From: Chromatiales bacterium (ex Bugula neritina AB1)
GTDB lineage: Bacteria > Pseudomonadota > Gammaproteobacteria > Granulosicoccales > Granulosicoccaceae
NCBI GenBank assembly: GCA_001730015.1
Contig: MDLA01000156.1
Coordinates: 1 to 52,297, forward strand
Direction of reading: 5' to 3'
DNA length: 52,297 nucleotides
Position numbers and translations under genes: made by a program. The notes beneath the pieces are model-generated. The model was given only the letters and a program-made list of their open reading frames with translations. It did no database searches and had not been told where the DNA came from. Positions 51,364-52,297 of this stretch are shown piece after piece (position 1 is the stretch's first letter; every line of letters starts with the position of its first letter).

Positions 51364-51864
51364 ATGCAATATCATCTAAATGGTTTTCGTACAGGTGATC
51401 CTTCAGTTATTGAAGCCACTTATATAGAGCGCGAAACTGCCCAGAACGTCGATGTGCTTATCGTCGGCTGTGGTCCTGCGGGGTTAACACTGGCTACCCT
51501 GCTCAGTGAATTTCCTGATATTCGAACACGAATTGTAGAACGCAAGTCAGGGCCACTTGAGATGGGCCAGGCAGATGGCATTGCCTGCCGTTCTGTTGAG
51601 ATGTTCGAAGCGTTCGGGTTTGCAGAAAAGGTGCTTAAGGAAGCCTACAACGTATGCGAAGTGGCATTCTGGTGTCCATCACTGGACGACAACGGCTCTG
51701 GCGATACCGGCCTGCACCGCGCTGAACTCATTCAGGACGTTGAGGATGATCTATCCGAAATGCCACATCTCATTCTCAGCCAGGCAAGAGTGCATGACTT
51801 CTACCTTGAAAAAATGGGCTATATACGGAATCTGCAATGCCATAAATACACATCCAGTCTGTGA
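51364..51864 (+). pseudogene. Truncated FAD aromatic hydroxylase (phenol/3-hydroxybenzoate monooxygenase-like)
   Basis: 166 residues of what should be a roughly 600-residue protein. FAD motif VLIVGCGPAGLTLATLLSEF, then MGQADGIACRSVEMFEAFGF and LSQARVHDFYLEKM, as in MobA and phenol 2-monooxygenase. Similarity ends around 51815 and the remaining 15 codons look unrelated. The break is next to the ISL3-family transposase, so the insertion probably truncated the gene. It started 7 bp after the crotonase remnant, as in a former operon. Confidence 0.8.
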
Positions 51865-51884
51865 TAGTAGTCATATAGCTTAAT

Positions 51885-52297
51885 TTATATTGTACGAAAT
51901 TTGGGCGGAATTTGCGCAGGAATATCAAGGTCACCTACGGTCAGGAAAATGAGGTCTTTAAACGCATCAAGATTGGAAAACCCACTGGCCCTATTTTTCA
52001 CAATTTTGATGATTCGATTCAAGCCTTCTCCAACCGCATTCGTTAATCCACCGGTGTCAATAAATGCGACAATCCTGTCTTGATGTTTGCGCAATGTGGC
52101 AACAAATTTCTTCATGGAATCGAGTCGACTCCGCATGACAGTGGTTGTCCAACTTTTCAAAAATCGCTCCGCAGCCCAGGTTGCTTTGAATTCCCAAAAC
52201 TGTTCAAATTCATCCTTTAACCGCCACGCACGATAGATTCGCCTATTACCCTTTTCTAGCGCTTTAAGTGTGTGTGTTTCATGTTTCTTACGGGTGG
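51885..52297 (-). mobile_element. ISL3-family transposase, C-terminal part (continues past the window edge)
   Basis: The open frame runs to the right edge of the window and codes for the catalytic C-terminus of an ISL3 transposase (EKGNRRIYRAWRLKDEFEQF, SWTTTVMRSRLDSMKKFVAT, then TNAVGEGLNRIIKIVKNRA with the conserved Asn and Glu, and GFSNLDAFKDLIFL). No frameshift in the visible part. The IS end is probably within 51815-51884, but I could not fix the terminal repeat. Confidence 0.85.

Overview
The window looks like chromosome of a free-living, probably marine, gammaproteobacterium. The basis is moderate GC, an MlaA lipoprotein, two families of tripartite solute transporter, CoA-linked catabolic enzymes, LysR regulators and several small dispersed repeats. 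This is inference from gene content; there is no rRNA or tRNA gene here to anchor taxonomy.

Layout. 1-9115: an organic-acid uptake and catabolism region, mostly on the minus strand: a TRAP substrate-binding protein, a crotonase without the usual catalytic glutamates, an MBL hydrolase, a DUF1932 dehydrogenase, an AbrB-type membrane protein and a tctC-tctB-tctA transporter whose tctC is broken by two compensating indels. 9316-12582: CaiB/BaiF CoA transferase, a PhzS/salicylate-hydroxylase-like flavoenzyme and a GFA-family zinc protein. 12747-20893: a compact polyketide operon made of a promoter, a discrete acyl carrier protein, a benzoate-CoA-ligase-like enzyme and a single-module KS-AT-DH-KR-ACP-TE synthase. 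21159-25974: TPR protein, M32 carboxypeptidase, Tat-exported PhoX/DUF839 protein. 26626-29215: an operon-like trio of a PhnD-like protein, an unrecognised protein and an M14 deacylase. 29493-38153: MlaA, a headless LysR, an orphan SenB-like selenosugar synthase, an EamA permease, a Tat protein paired with a di-heme membrane protein, a Sel1/SEC-C protein, a flavin hydroxylase and an N-terminally truncated MBL lactonase-like gene.

38545-48764 is the most coherent system: flavoprotein, RidA, LysR, a PotABCD-type ABC importer, an acetylpolyamine amidohydrolase and a trimethylamine-dehydrogenase-family enzyme whose pocket residues look like histamine dehydrogenase. Read together: import of an (acetylated) polyamine or amine, deacetylation, oxidative deamination, imine clean-up. 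An 18-bp site shared by the flavoprotein and importer upstream regions suggests one regulon under the LysR.

48869-52297 is a decaying accessory end: a DUF2156-like gene, a parD-like remnant, fragments of an amidohydrolase, a crotonase and an aromatic-ring hydroxylase, and an ISL3-family transposase running off the right edge.

Three small repeat families lie between genes: family A (about 161-175 bp, TA-flanked, seven occurrences including one nested in another), family B (163-164 bp, two copies, each just 3' of a substrate-binding-protein gene) and a 156-bp palindromic element C. In three places the end of a family A copy supplies the stop codon of the adjacent gene.
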